Assembly: GCA_964398945.1 (NCBI GenBank) | Contig: CAYNOT010000003.1 | Coordinates: 62,001 to 126,000 of the forward strand | Origin: JBGTGG01 sp964398945 | GTDB lineage: Bacteria > Bacteroidota > Bacteroidia > Cytophagales > Cyclobacteriaceae | Direction: 5' to 3' | DNA: 64,000 nucleotides | Shown here: positions 26,899 through 34,481 of the stretch, piece by piece | Layout of the letters: every line of letters starts with the position of its first letter | Numbering within the stretch: position 1 is the stretch's first letter | Translations under genes and position numbers: made by a program | The notes under the pieces: generated by a model | Told to the model about the DNA's origin: nothing | Databases searched by the model: none | What the model saw: only the letters and a program-made list of their open reading frames with translations

Positions 26899-28059
26899 CT
26901 ATTTCTTCCAGTTTTTAATGCGCGTCAATGCTTCTTCCAATGCTTCAACACTACTGCAAAGTGAAATCCGTATAAACCGGTTACCGGCATCCCCAAAAAT
27001 AAACCCGGGTGTTATAAAAACTTTGGTGGCATACAGAATCTCATCGATCCATCTTTCCACATCCAAAATACTATCCGGAGCCTTTGCCCAAACAAACAAT
27101 CCGGACTGATCGGTTGTATAAACACAGCCCAATTCATTTAGTATTTTTTGTGCAGCTTCTTTTCGTTCGCTGTACAAATTGTTAAGGTCATTAAACCAGG
27201 CTTCACCTGCATTCAGCGCTTCAGCAGCTGCATGTTGTAGCGGAAGAAACATTCCGGAATCCATATTGCTTTTTACCCGCAATACATCATCTACATATTC
27301 TTTCTTCCCGGCAACCCAACCCAATCGCCAACCTGCCATGTTGTGCGATTTGCTCAACGAATTTAATTCCAACGCAATCTCTTCCGCTCCCGGTATTGAT
27401 AAAATACTGGTGGGATTATCATTCAAAATCAAACTGTACGGATTATCGTTGATCAACAAGAAATTATTTTCGCGCGCCAATTCAACCAAGGCTTGCAATT
27501 CTTTCTTAGTTGCTTGTCGGCCTGTAGGCATGTGCGGATAATTGATCCACATCAGTTTCACTTTCGATAAATCACTTTCACGTAATGCTCCAATATCAAC
27601 TTCCCAGTTTTTGTTTTCATCAAGATTGTAAGTTCGTAAAGTAGCACCTACCAATTTCGCTACAGATGAATACGTTGGGTACCCCGGGTTTGGAATCAAC
27701 ACTTCATCACCTTCATTCACAAAGGCCATCGAAATGTGCATGATCCCTTCTTTCGAACCCATCAACGGAAGAATGTTTGTTTCGGGATCTAAGGTTACAC
27801 CATAAATGCGCTTGTAAAAATCCGCTATCGCTTTTCGAAACTGGAGCGCCCCTTTGTAACTCTGATAGCCATGGTGGTTGGGATTGTTTGCCGAATCAAC
27901 CAACTGCTCAATTACCTTTGAAGAAGGCGCCTGGTCAGGGCTGCCAATCCCCAAATTGATCACGCGCAATTCAGGGGAATCCAAGCCACGCACTTCTGCC
28001 AACTTCTTCGAGAAGTAATATTCTTCAACTTGTGCAATACGTTTTGCCGGCTCGATCAT
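26899..28059 (-). CDS. Class I/II aminotransferase of the aromatic operon
   Basis: A 386-residue fold-type I PLP enzyme. The PLP lysine motif SLSKSHNMAGWRLGW is near residue 235, with the N-terminal GIGSPDQAPS and the middle NYPHMPTGR of the aspartate aminotransferase superfamily. Its start overlaps the pheA stop by one base. Position between pheA and tyrA suggests it transaminates phenylpyruvate and hydroxyphenylpyruvate, or prephenate; sequence alone cannot choose among these. Aspartate or LL-diaminopimelate activity is also possible within this superfamily. Confidence 0.85.
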   Translation of the reverse strand: MIEPAKRIAQVEEYYFSKKLAEVRGLDSPELRVINLGIGSPDQAPSSKVIEQLVDSANNPNHHGYQSYKGALQFRKAIADFYKRIYGVTLDPETNILPLMGSKEGIMHISMAFVNEGDEVLIPNPGYPTYSSVAKLVGATLRTYNLDENKNWEVDIGALRESDLSKVKLMWINYPHMPTGRQATKKELQALVELARENNFLLINDNPYSLILNDNPTSILSIPGAEEIALELNSLSKSHNMAGWRLGWVAGKKEYVDDVLRVKSNMDSGMFLPLQHAAAEALNAGEAWFNDLNNLYSERKEAAQKILNELGCVYTTDQSGLFVWAKAPDSILDVERWIDEILYATKVFITPGFIFGDAGNRFIRISLCSSVEALEEALTRIKNWKK

Positions 28060-28898
28060 TAGAATTTAATTTTTGCCTTCTTATACTCTCCCAATACATT
28101 GAGGTTTTTCACTTGTCGTAAAACCGTTTTCATTGCGTCATCATAATTTTTTCTTTTCTTCCACTCAACATCCACATGGATAGAATACTCACTTGGCCTT
28201 CCGATAATCGGAATGGATTGGATTTTACTGAGGTTGATGTTATTTAATTTCAATGACATCAATGCCTCCGCCAAACTTCCCACTTCATTGGCCACTTCAA
28301 AACTCAAGCTTGCTTTGTTGGCACCTTCTTCAAATTTCTTGCGCTTGGTCAAAATCAAAAAGCGGGTGAAATTTTTCTTGTGGGTTTCTATCCGTCTTTC
28401 CAGAATCTTCAACCCAAATTTTTTGGCCGCAAATTCATTGGCGATGGCAGCTGTGTCTGTCAATTTTAACTCTGCTACTTTTCTTGCCGAAACTGCCGTA
28501 TCATCGCTTTCGCGGATTTCGATCCCATTCATCGCATGCAAATATTCTGTGCACTGGCGAATGGCCATCGGATGGGATTCCACCGTTTTAATATCTGCCT
28601 TCTTTACGGAAGGAAGTGCCAATAAATGCATGTGGATCGGGATATATAGTTCACCAACAATGTTGAAGTGATAATCCTGCAATAGAAAGTAATTCGGAAG
28701 AATGCTACCGGCAATTGAATTTTCAATGGCCATTACAGCAAAGTCTGCACGTCCTTTATCCAGATGTTCACACAATTGGTGAAACGAGAGGCACTCGATC
28801 GTTTCAATAGGGTCCTGGAAATATGACAAAGCCGCTACTTCGTGAAAACTGGTAGCGATTCCTTGTATGGCAACTTTCGGTTTTTTCTTTAATGGCAT
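28059..28898 (-). CDS. pheA: Prephenate dehydratase
   Basis: A 279-residue enzyme turning prephenate into phenylpyruvate. The catalytic domain (about 1-185) has KVAIQGIATSFHEVAA at the start and the TRF motif (FTRFLIL). A C-terminal ACT domain (about 195-279) is the phenylalanine-sensing module; its usual ESRP motif reads IIGRP here, which is a variant worth noting. Chorismate mutase is not fused here but to the DAHP synthase three genes downstream. This is the first gene of the operon, and the leader peptide and attenuator lie 13-147 bases upstream. Confidence 0.92.
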   Translation of the reverse strand: MPLKKKPKVAIQGIATSFHEVAALSYFQDPIETIECLSFHQLCEHLDKGRADFAVMAIENSIAGSILPNYFLLQDYHFNIVGELYIPIHMHLLALPSVKKADIKTVESHPMAIRQCTEYLHAMNGIEIRESDDTAVSARKVAELKLTDTAAIANEFAAKKFGLKILERRIETHKKNFTRFLILTKRKKFEEGANKASLSFEVANEVGSLAEALMSLKLNNINLSKIQSIPIIGRPSEYSIHVDVEWKKRKNYDDAMKTVLRQVKNLNVLGEYKKAKIKF

Positions 28899-28910
28899 AA
28901 AATCATATCA

Positions 28911-28938
28911 AAAAAAAAGTCCCGTTCATCGGGACTTT
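28911..28938 (-). terminator. Attenuator terminator hairpin before pheA
   Basis: On the minus strand AAAGTCCCG (28938-28930) pairs with CGGGACTTT (28924-28916), 9 bp, loop ATGAA, followed by five more T. It lies 13 bases before the pheA ATG and after the leader peptide stop, so it would end transcription before the operon unless prevented. Confidence 0.88.
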
Positions 28939-28990
28939 CTTGAGTTTCTTGTTATTTCTTTTCAACAACACACCGCTCTTTTAAGTCCCG
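28930..28990 (-). promoter_or_regulatory. Candidate antiterminator pairing of the pheA attenuator
   Basis: CGGGACTT at 28990-28983, inside the leader ORF, is complementary over 8 bases to AAGTCCCG at 28937-28930, the 5' arm of the terminator. Pairing of these would break the terminator. The segment lies 11 bases past the last Phe codon of the leader run, so a ribosome stalled at the run would leave it free. Function is inferred from layout. Confidence 0.7.
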
Positions 28991-29045
28991 TCTGGGTCAT
29001 AAAAAAATAGTAGTAAAAATAAAAGAATGTGTTGTTTACGGTCAT
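28962..29045 (-). CDS. Phe/Tyr-rich leader peptide of the aromatic operon
   Basis: A 27-residue ORF starting ATG at 29045 and stopping TGA at 28964-28962. It begins MTVNNT, continues with FFYFYYYFF (five Phe, four Tyr in nine consecutive codons), and ends MTQTGLKRAVCC. It is followed by a terminator hairpin and overlaps the antiterminator segment. This is the hallmark of ribosome-mediated transcription attenuation: scarcity of charged Phe-tRNA or Tyr-tRNA would stall the ribosome in the run and let RNA polymerase read into pheA. Such leaders are classically known for pheA in enterobacteria. Mixed Phe/Tyr content fits an operon serving both amino acids. Confidence 0.88.
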   Translation of the reverse strand: MTVNNTFFYFYYYFFMTQTGLKRAVCC

Positions 29046-29063
29046 GTTCAATTCTTAACGAGG

Positions 29064-29096
29064 CTAAGATACGTTGATTTGATTTTCAGTTCCAAG
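29064..29096 (-). promoter_or_regulatory. Candidate promoter of the aromatic operon leader
   Basis: On the minus strand CTTGG (29096-29092) and TATCTTAG (29071-29064) resemble the -33 and -7 elements with about 20 bases between. The leader ATG at 29045 follows by 18 bases. TATCTTAG differs from TAnnTTTG at one position. Confidence 0.45.
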
Positions 29097-29187
29097 CATC
29101 TTTTAAAAGATTATCTTAATTTTTTTTCGAGCGAATGGCCGTTAGCCGACTGGATTCCACCTTTTACGAAGACTACAATCGGTTGAA

Positions 29188-29219
29188 ATTGCAATCCTAC
29201 CCCACAAAAATTACATTTG
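29188..29219 (+). promoter_or_regulatory. Promoter for the small lipoprotein gene
   Basis: ATTG at 29188-29191 and TACATTTG at 29212-29219, spaced by 20 bases, match both Bacteroidota elements. The ATG at 29236 follows 16 bases later. Confidence 0.65.
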
Positions 29220-29235
29220 CCAAAAAATCCGGACA

Positions 29236-29652
29236 ATGAAAAAAATATATCCCTTTCTATTCACAATCGCCTTATTTACAGGTTGCGGACAATCAGGGTC
29301 TTCGGGCCAGGTAGAGGAAACCACTGCCTCGGCAGAAGACGAGCTTTATCAAAAGGTAATGGACATACACGATGAGGTAATGCCCAAAATGAACGACATC
29401 TACAAACTCAAAAAACAACTCAAGGAGGATATTGAGAACTCACCCGATCTGGTGGAAGAACGAAAACAAGAACTCGAAAATCGTATTAAGGAACTTGACC
29501 AAGCCAGCGAAGGGATGATGCAATGGATGCGTAATTTTAATCCTGAAGATTTTAAGGAAAAGAAAGAGGAATACCTCGATTACTTAAACAAAGAACTTGA
29601 TAAAATCAACAAAGTGAAAAAGGATATGCTAAACGCTTTGGAGAATAAATAG
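29236..29652 (+). CDS. Small coiled-coil lipoprotein of unknown function
   Basis: A 138-residue protein with a lipoprotein signal peptide: lipobox LFTGC, lipidated Cys17. After a Ser/Gly-rich linker the rest is highly charged, Glu/Lys-rich helix (KLKKQLKEDIENSPDLVEE and so on), predicted as coiled coil, with regular Met and Leu spacing. No enzymatic motif. It has its own promoter and lies between the divergent aromatic operon and gcvT. An outer-membrane-tethered structural or stress role is only a guess. Confidence 0.8.
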   Translation: MKKIYPFLFTIALFTGCGQSGSSGQVEETTASAEDELYQKVMDIHDEVMPKMNDIYKLKKQLKEDIENSPDLVEERKQELENRIKELDQASEGMMQWMRNFNPEDFKEKKEEYLDYLNKELDKINKVKKDMLNALENK

Positions 29653-29745
29653 TTGTTAATTGTTGGTTAGTAGTTGTTCACCAGTTTCAAACGACTCTCT
29701 CCAGCAAATTTTCTAACAACTAACAACTACGAACCAACAACTATT
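29650..29745. repeat. Imperfect inverted repeat before gcvT
   Basis: A left arm made of AGTTGTT-type units (29650-29679) is roughly complementary to AACAACT units at 29714-29744. The element would form a long imperfect hairpin. A similar one lies on the other side of gcvT. Confidence 0.7.
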
Positions 29746-29750
29746 CAAAA

Positions 29751-30836
29751 ATGGAGATCAAACAAATACCTTTAGCTCAACTACACGAAAAACTAGGCGC
29801 CAAGATGGTTCCGTTTGCCGGGTTTAATATGCCCGTTCGCTATTCTTCCGATCTTGAAGAACACATGACCGTACGAAATGGTGTTGGTGTTTTTGATGTG
29901 TCGCACATGGGTGAATTTGAAATCAAAGGGCCGCATGCACTCGATTTGATCCAGCGGGTAACCAGCAACGATGCCTCCAAACTTGTAGACGGACAGGCAC
30001 AATATTCATGCTTGCCCAATGAAACCGGTGGTGTTGTGGATGACTTGATCGTTTATAAAATCAAAGATGAAGATTATATGCTTGTTGTGAATGCAGGCAA
30101 CATTGATAAAGACTGGGACTGGATCAGCAAATACAATACAAAAGGCGCGGAGATGAAAAACGTTTCGGATGAGACTTGTCTCTTTGCGGTGCAAGGACCG
30201 AAGGCAACAGGCGTGCTGCAAAAATTAACGAAGACCGATTTAAGCCAAATCAAATACTATCATTTTGCTATCGGTGAATTCGCAGGTGTAGAAAATGTTT
30301 GTATGTCGAACACAGGGTATACGGGTGCTGGCGGTTTTGAAATCTATGTCGATAAAAAAGATGCTGAAAAAGTTTGGAACGCCATCTTTGAAGCAGGCAA
30401 AGATGTGGGCATTAAACCCATTGGTTTAGGGGCACGCGACACGCTCCGGTTGGAAATGGGGTTTTGTTTATATGGAAATGATATTGACGATGCCTCCTCT
30501 CCATTGGAAGCCGGATTGGGTTGGATCACCAAATTCACAAAAGAATTCACCAATGCCGAAAATCTTAAAAAACAAAAAGAAGCAGGCATCACTAAAAGGA
30601 TGGTTGGTTTTAAAATGATCGACAAAGGTTTTCCGCGACATGATTATCAAATCAAAGATGCTTCAGGAAATATAATCGGTAAGGTGACAAGCGGTACTAT
30701 CTCACCCGTGTTGGGCATTGGTGTGGGACTTGGTTATGTTACTGTCGAGCATTCAAAACCGGAAACCGAAATTTTCATCGACATCCGCGGAAAAGCGATT
30801 CGCGCGGTAATCAGTAAACCTCCTTTTATCAATTAG
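29751..30836 (+). CDS. gcvT: Glycine cleavage system T protein (aminomethyltransferase)
   Basis: A 361-residue tetrahydrofolate-dependent aminomethyltransferase that takes the methylamine arm from the H protein, releasing ammonia and methylene-THF. Family motifs: MVPFAGFNMPV near residue 19, VGVFDVSHMGEF, the folate-binding stretch SNTGYTGAGGFEIY near 185, and RDTLRLEMGFCLYG near 230. Length is normal. The P and H proteins are not nearby. It is flanked by inverted-repeat hairpins on both sides, so it may be separate from its neighbours. Confidence 0.95.
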   Translation: MEIKQIPLAQLHEKLGAKMVPFAGFNMPVRYSSDLEEHMTVRNGVGVFDVSHMGEFEIKGPHALDLIQRVTSNDASKLVDGQAQYSCLPNETGGVVDDLIVYKIKDEDYMLVVNAGNIDKDWDWISKYNTKGAEMKNVSDETCLFAVQGPKATGVLQKLTKTDLSQIKYYHFAIGEFAGVENVCMSNTGYTGAGGFEIYVDKKDAEKVWNAIFEAGKDVGIKPIGLGARDTLRLEMGFCLYGNDIDDASSPLEAGLGWITKFTKEFTNAENLKKQKEAGITKRMVGFKMIDKGFPRHDYQIKDASGNIIGKVTSGTISPVLGIGVGLGYVTVEHSKPETEIFIDIRGKAIRAVISKPPFIN

Positions 30837-30906
30837 TTATTAGTTGTTGGTTGTTAGTTGTTGGAATTTCTACAACAAGCAACCAACAACGAGCAACCAA
30901 CAACTA
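30832..30906. repeat. Inverted repeat between gcvT and comB
   Basis: AGTTGTTGGTTGTTAG (about 30842-30857) is nearly complementary to AACCAACAAC-rich sequence at 30880-30906. It starts at the gcvT stop and ends just before the comB ATG at 30911. It has the same unit type as 29650-29745. Confidence 0.7.
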
Positions 30907-30910
30907 TCCC

Positions 30911-31630
30911 ATGAGAACAATCGATGTTTGCCTGAGCCCAGACCTCATGCATTTATATAATGTGAGCGACAAAACCGTTGTGATAATCGACATCCTCCGC
31001 GCTACCTCCTGCATGACCACGGCTTTTGCATACGGTATTGATTCCATAAAACCTTTTGCTGATTTAACAGAATGCCAGGCAATGAAATCGCGTGGATATT
31101 TTACCGCAGGCGAACGGAACGGTGAAAAAGTTGAAGGCTGTGATTTCGGAAATTCCCCTTTCGAATACATGAAAGAAGAAGTCAAAGGAATTAAAATTGC
31201 CTTTACCACAACCAACGGAACGCAAGCTATTGCCAAGTCGGCTGGCGCGCGGGAAATTATCATCGGATCTTTTTTGAATCTTACGGCTGTTGTTAATTAT
31301 TTAAAAAACGGATCAAACAATGTATTGGCGGTCTGTGCAGGTTGGAAAGGAAAAGTGAATTTAGAAGACACGTTGTATGCAGGGGCATTAGTTGAGTTGT
31401 TAAAAGATCACATCAAGCCTGATTGCGATGCTCCAGTTGTTGCACAGCATCTTTATAATCTCGCTAAAAATGATCTCGTAAAATTCCTTAGCACTTCTTC
31501 ACACGTCCAGCGATTGGCCCGACTTAACATCCACAAAGACATTGAGTTTTGCTTGACATCTGATCAATATGATGTTGTGCCGATGTTGATTGATGGTGAG
31601 TTGAGACTATCAATCAGGAACCATCGATAG
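30911..31630 (+). CDS. comB: 2-phosphosulfolactate phosphatase (ComB family)
   Basis: A 239-residue protein. Family features: IDVCLSPDLMHLY near the start, VVIIDILRATSCMTTAF, GERNGEKVEGCDFGNSP, TTTNGTQAIAKS and LAVCAGWKGKVNLEDTLYAG. ComB hydrolyses 2-phosphosulfolactate to sulfolactate, known from coenzyme M synthesis in methanogens; bacterial members lack a settled role. The ATG at 30911 is used because an earlier in-frame start at 30851 would translate the intergenic inverted repeat. No comA or comC is adjacent. Confidence 0.88.
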   Translation: MRTIDVCLSPDLMHLYNVSDKTVVIIDILRATSCMTTAFAYGIDSIKPFADLTECQAMKSRGYFTAGERNGEKVEGCDFGNSPFEYMKEEVKGIKIAFTTTNGTQAIAKSAGAREIIIGSFLNLTAVVNYLKNGSNNVLAVCAGWKGKVNLEDTLYAGALVELLKDHIKPDCDAPVVAQHLYNLAKNDLVKFLSTSSHVQRLARLNIHKDIEFCLTSDQYDVVPMLIDGELRLSIRNHR

Positions 31631-31695
31631 ACATAGCTCTCCACTTATTGAGGATACAAAATCAAATTGTTTGATAAATTTCAATCGGGCACCAA

Positions 31696-31726
31696 CCACC
31701 CCGGATTTTATTCCGGGGTCTTTCTA
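31696..31726. terminator. Terminator between comB and the MazG-like gene
   Basis: CCCCGGA (31699-31705) pairs with TCCGGGG (31712-31718). TCTTTCT follows on the plus strand. It lies between two convergent genes and may serve both. Confidence 0.7.
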
Positions 31727-32050
31727 GTGTAATTTCTTGTTCTGCTTATGGCGGTCTTTATCGCGCATATTCTTTTTCTCTAAATTTTTCTTGAAAGCTT
31801 CCGTAAGATCAACATTGGTTTGGTTCGCAAGGCAAATCAATACCCAAAGCACATCCGCTAATTCATCCCCCAGATCTAAATTTTTATCAGACTCCTTTTC
31901 GGATTGCTCACCATAGCGTCTTGCCATGATGCGCGCCACCTCCCCTACTTCTTCTGTCAGGATAGCGGTGTTGGTAAGTTCATTGAAATATCGAACACCT
32001 GTGGTGTTGATCCATTGATCGACCTGGGTTTGGGCTTCTTTTATAGTCAT
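31724..32050 (-). CDS. MazG-like nucleotide pyrophosphohydrolase
   Basis: A 108-residue all-helical protein with the metal-binding pattern of the MazG/dUTPase superfamily: TEEVGEVARIMARRYGE, then LGDELADVLWVLICLANQ. These enzymes remove pyrophosphate from non-canonical NTPs such as oxidised or methylated dNTPs. The basic C-terminus (KKNMRDKDRHKQNKKLH) may be a tail specific to this lineage. It stands alone; substrate cannot be assigned. Confidence 0.85.
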   Translation of the reverse strand: MTIKEAQTQVDQWINTTGVRYFNELTNTAILTEEVGEVARIMARRYGEQSEKESDKNLDLGDELADVLWVLICLANQTNVDLTEAFKKNLEKKNMRDKDRHKQNKKLH

Positions 32051-32058
32051 AATTTTTT

Positions 32059-32171
32059 AGACGTTAGTAGTTAGATACTAGACAATAGACATAAGTATAA
32101 AGACTTAAGACACAAAATGTAAGTAATAAGAATTTGGTCATCTCAAGTCTAATGTCTTGATACTAACGTCT
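32059..32171. repeat. Inverted-repeat element overlapping the dipeptidase 3' end
   Basis: AGACGTTAGTA at 32059-32069 and its exact reverse complement TACTAACGTCT at 32161-32171 bound a 113-base AT-rich spacer with further imperfect pairing. The right arm supplies the last codons and stop of the dipeptidase gene. Confidence 0.7.
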
Positions 32172-32846
32172 TACATCTAATTCCTCGAAGGCAATATCCA
32201 TCACTTCAAATTTCTGCCAGCCTACAAAATCAAAATGCCACCACTCCGAACTGTTCACCTTGAATCCGTGCTTTTCCATTACACGAATGATGAGGTCACG
32301 GTTCTTTTTAATGACAGGGTCTTTAACAGGCGTTTTTGGCCATGCAGCTTTTTGAAAAGAATCGTATTCCGTAGGCATCTCCAACTCTTTTCCGGTTTTC
32401 AAATCGATGAGTGTCATGTCAATGGCGCAACCGCGGTTGTGGCGTGAACCTTTATAGGGTGAGGCCACATAAGTTGTGTCGCGGTAGACTTCATAGAATT
32501 TAACAGTAGCTGCGTACGGTCGGTACGCATCAAATACTTTTATTCCGATACCTTGTTCGCTGAACTCTTCTTGCGCTTTCTTTAAAGCCACTGCAACGGG
32601 CTTGCGCGCAAAGGCTTTTGCTGAATTGTAAATAACTTCCCCCGTGAAATTATTGGCAGTGGCATACCGGATATCCAATACAATCCCGGGAATAAATTTT
32701 TCCAAATCAATCAACTCCTTTTCAGGGTTAGCCTCAACTGATTTTAAATACTCTTTCAAGGTGGTTGGTACAAGCCCGTATTTGTTTTGCGCGTAAGCAG
32801 TGTCAATCAACAAAACTGAAAAAATCGAAAGAATTATTATTCTCAT
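32163..32846 (-). CDS. D-alanyl-D-alanine dipeptidase (VanX/DdpX family)
   Basis: A 227-residue exported protein: signal peptide (about 1-20, ending TAYAQ), then the zinc peptidase motifs SRHNRGCAIDMTLID and SEWWHFDFVG, which carry the His and Asp ligands and the catalytic Glu. It cleaves D-Ala-D-Ala or similar wall dipeptides. It is probably a housekeeping wall-recycling enzyme, not a vancomycin resistance factor, since no vanH or vanA is nearby. I chose the ATG at 32846 over a TTG at 32867 because it gives a normal signal peptide. The last residues DVRR come from the repeat arm. Confidence 0.88.
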   Translation of the reverse strand: MRIIILSIFSVLLIDTAYAQNKYGLVPTTLKEYLKSVEANPEKELIDLEKFIPGIVLDIRYATANNFTGEVIYNSAKAFARKPVAVALKKAQEEFSEQGIGIKVFDAYRPYAATVKFYEVYRDTTYVASPYKGSRHNRGCAIDMTLIDLKTGKELEMPTEYDSFQKAAWPKTPVKDPVIKKNRDLIIRVMEKHGFKVNSSEWWHFDFVGWQKFEVMDIAFEELDVRR

Positions 32847-32892
32847 ACATTGGAGGTTAATCTTCAAATCAACTAATTATCAAATTTTCAAA

Positions 32893-33345
32893 TTACTTAC
32901 GGTCTTTCGTATCCATCACGATCGTTACCGGGCCATCATTGATCAAGGCTACTTTCATGTCCGCCCCGAACTCCCCTGTTCCTACACTTTTTTCAAGCAC
33001 AGTTTCAAGCACCGAAACAAAATTTTCATACAGTGGTATTGCAATTTCCGGTTTCGATGCTTTTATATAAGTAGGACGATTTCCTTTCTTCGTACTGGCA
33101 TGCAGTGTAAACTGGCTCACCACGATTATTTCGCCATCCACTTCTTTCACACTTTTATTCATCACGCCCGCTTCGTCATTGAAGATACGAAGGTTAACGA
33201 TTTTATTGCACAACCACGCTATATCTTCCTTTCCATCGGCATCTTCAATCCCTACCAGCACCAATAAACCCATTCCAATGCTGGATTTGATTTTTTTATC
33301 AATCGTTACGGAAGCTTCTGAAACACGTTGAATGACGGCAATCAT
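32893..33345 (-). CDS. dtd: D-aminoacyl-tRNA deacylase
   Basis: A 150-residue enzyme that removes D-amino acids (and glycine from tRNA-Ala) mis-attached to tRNA. It starts MIAVIQRVSEASVTID and has both signature motifs, SQFTLHA and the GPVT motif in NDGPVTIVMD. Length is typical. The gene abuts the upstream NAD(P)-binding protein gene (the stop at 33346 precedes this ATG at 33345 with no gap), so the two are co-transcribed. Confidence 0.95.
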   Translation of the reverse strand: MIAVIQRVSEASVTIDKKIKSSIGMGLLVLVGIEDADGKEDIAWLCNKIVNLRIFNDEAGVMNKSVKEVDGEIIVVSQFTLHASTKKGNRPTYIKASKPEIAIPLYENFVSVLETVLEKSVGTGEFGADMKVALINDGPVTIVMDTKDRK

Positions 33346-33987
33346 TTAAAAATTCTGAATGATATTTGACTGATGAACAAACTTGCCCGGAACCTTTTCG
33401 TGCGAAAAATGAATCATCGCACGGGCGACTTTAATGGATTCAATCGCTTTGTATTTTTTCGGAAGCAAAAATCCCAAAAGTTGATATGCCTTTTTTGCCG
33501 AATCCTCTCCGGTTCGATTTTCGGTTCGATCGCCCAACAATAATGATGGCTGAAAAATATGAAACCGATCAAAACCAATTTCAGCAATTGCGTTTTCGAT
33601 TTCCCCTTTTACACGATTGTAGAAAATAAAAGACCCTGTATTCGCACCCAACGAAGAAACCAATGCAAAACTTTTGGCACCATTTGCATAACTGATTTTT
33701 GCCAACGCAAGCGGATAATCATAATCAACCGCACGAAACGCTTCTTTGGAGCCTGCTACTTTCATCGTGGTCCCCAGGCAACAATACACTTCATCAGCAA
33801 TCAGTTGCCCTTTGTGTTCGTCTAAGGTGGCAAGATCGGCAATTACATTTTTTAGTTTTGAATGTTGGATGCCAAGTGGCTTTCGCGAAATGGCGATCAC
33901 CGTTTCATAACCGGAGTCTTCCAACAACAAGCGAACGAGCTGCTTGCCAATTAAACCTGTTGAGCCTGCAACGAGCGCTGTCTTCAT
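33346..33987 (-). CDS. NAD(P)-binding short-chain/atypical SDR-like protein
   Basis: A 213-residue protein with the Rossmann loop VAGSTGLIGKQLVRLL at its N-terminus, an ASK-like stretch SFALVSSLGANTGSFIFYNRVKGEIE and FHIFQPSLLLGDR. This is the atypical SDR group (oxidoreductase HTATIP2-like). Substrate unknown. The ATG at 33987 overlaps the preceding gene's stop (ATGA), which supports this start over one 30 bases earlier. It abuts dtd downstream. Confidence 0.82.
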   Translation of the reverse strand: MKTALVAGSTGLIGKQLVRLLLEDSGYETVIAISRKPLGIQHSKLKNVIADLATLDEHKGQLIADEVYCCLGTTMKVAGSKEAFRAVDYDYPLALAKISYANGAKSFALVSSLGANTGSFIFYNRVKGEIENAIAEIGFDRFHIFQPSLLLGDRTENRTGEDSAKKAYQLLGFLLPKKYKAIESIKVARAMIHFSHEKVPGKFVHQSNIIQNF

Positions 33988-34379
33988 TTTTTTTGTAGTA
34001 TAAAGCTTTGCTCCCAAAGAATAAACTTGTCAATCTCATCGCTTACGCGATTGATAACCCAAAGTAAAATTCCCAAATCATCAGTAAGGCCGGTCACAGG
34101 AATAAAATCCGGGATTAAATCAATAGGATCAATAAAATATAAAATAGCCCCCACAATCAACAACATCGTTTTCCAGGGAACATTACGATAATGCCCTTGC
34201 GCATACGCTTTTGTCATGCGCCCTAAAACAAAAGACCTTTCTTTCACAAAGCCTTGTGTTTCCTTCCACCCTACTGCGTTGGCCTTTATTCCAAGCTGTG
34301 TCATCAACGACAACAAACGGCCATTCTTACCTAAGATGTGGTTTGCTTTTTTTAATGCCTTTTCAAAAAATCTGTTCAT
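33984..34379 (-). CDS. YkvA family (DUF1232) protein
   Basis: A 131-residue protein with the DUF1232 core: YRNVPWKTMLLIVGAILYFIDPIDLIPDFIPVTGLTDDLGIL. This is a short hydrophobic, Pro/Asp-rich segment predicted to sit in the membrane. An N-terminal amphipathic and basic region precedes it. The function of the family is not established. Stop overlaps the start of the next gene by 4 bases, giving a three-gene unit with the SDR-like protein and dtd. Confidence 0.85.
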   Translation of the reverse strand: MNRFFEKALKKANHILGKNGRLLSLMTQLGIKANAVGWKETQGFVKERSFVLGRMTKAYAQGHYRNVPWKTMLLIVGAILYFIDPIDLIPDFIPVTGLTDDLGILLWVINRVSDEIDKFILWEQSFILQKK

Positions 34380-34481
34380 AATCAGATGTAAGTATTAAGA
34401 CATAAGTATTAAGATAATGCAAGACCAACGTTTAAATGTTCATCACGTCTTGCTACTTTGTCTTACTACTTTTGTCTATAT
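34380..34481. repeat. AT-rich imperfect inverted repeat
   Basis: GCAAGAC (34419-34425) and GTCTTGC (34447-34453) form the core of a longer imperfect hairpin whose arms are AAGTATTAAGA-like and TCTTACTACTTT-like. It is similar in style to 32059-32171. It fills the gap before the YkvA gene. Confidence 0.55.

Noticed and set aside
32163..32846. VanX-like gene as vancomycin resistance.
   Set aside because: No vanH, vanA, or regulatory genes are near and a Gram-negative-type envelope is indicated; a wall-recycling dipeptidase is the simpler reading.
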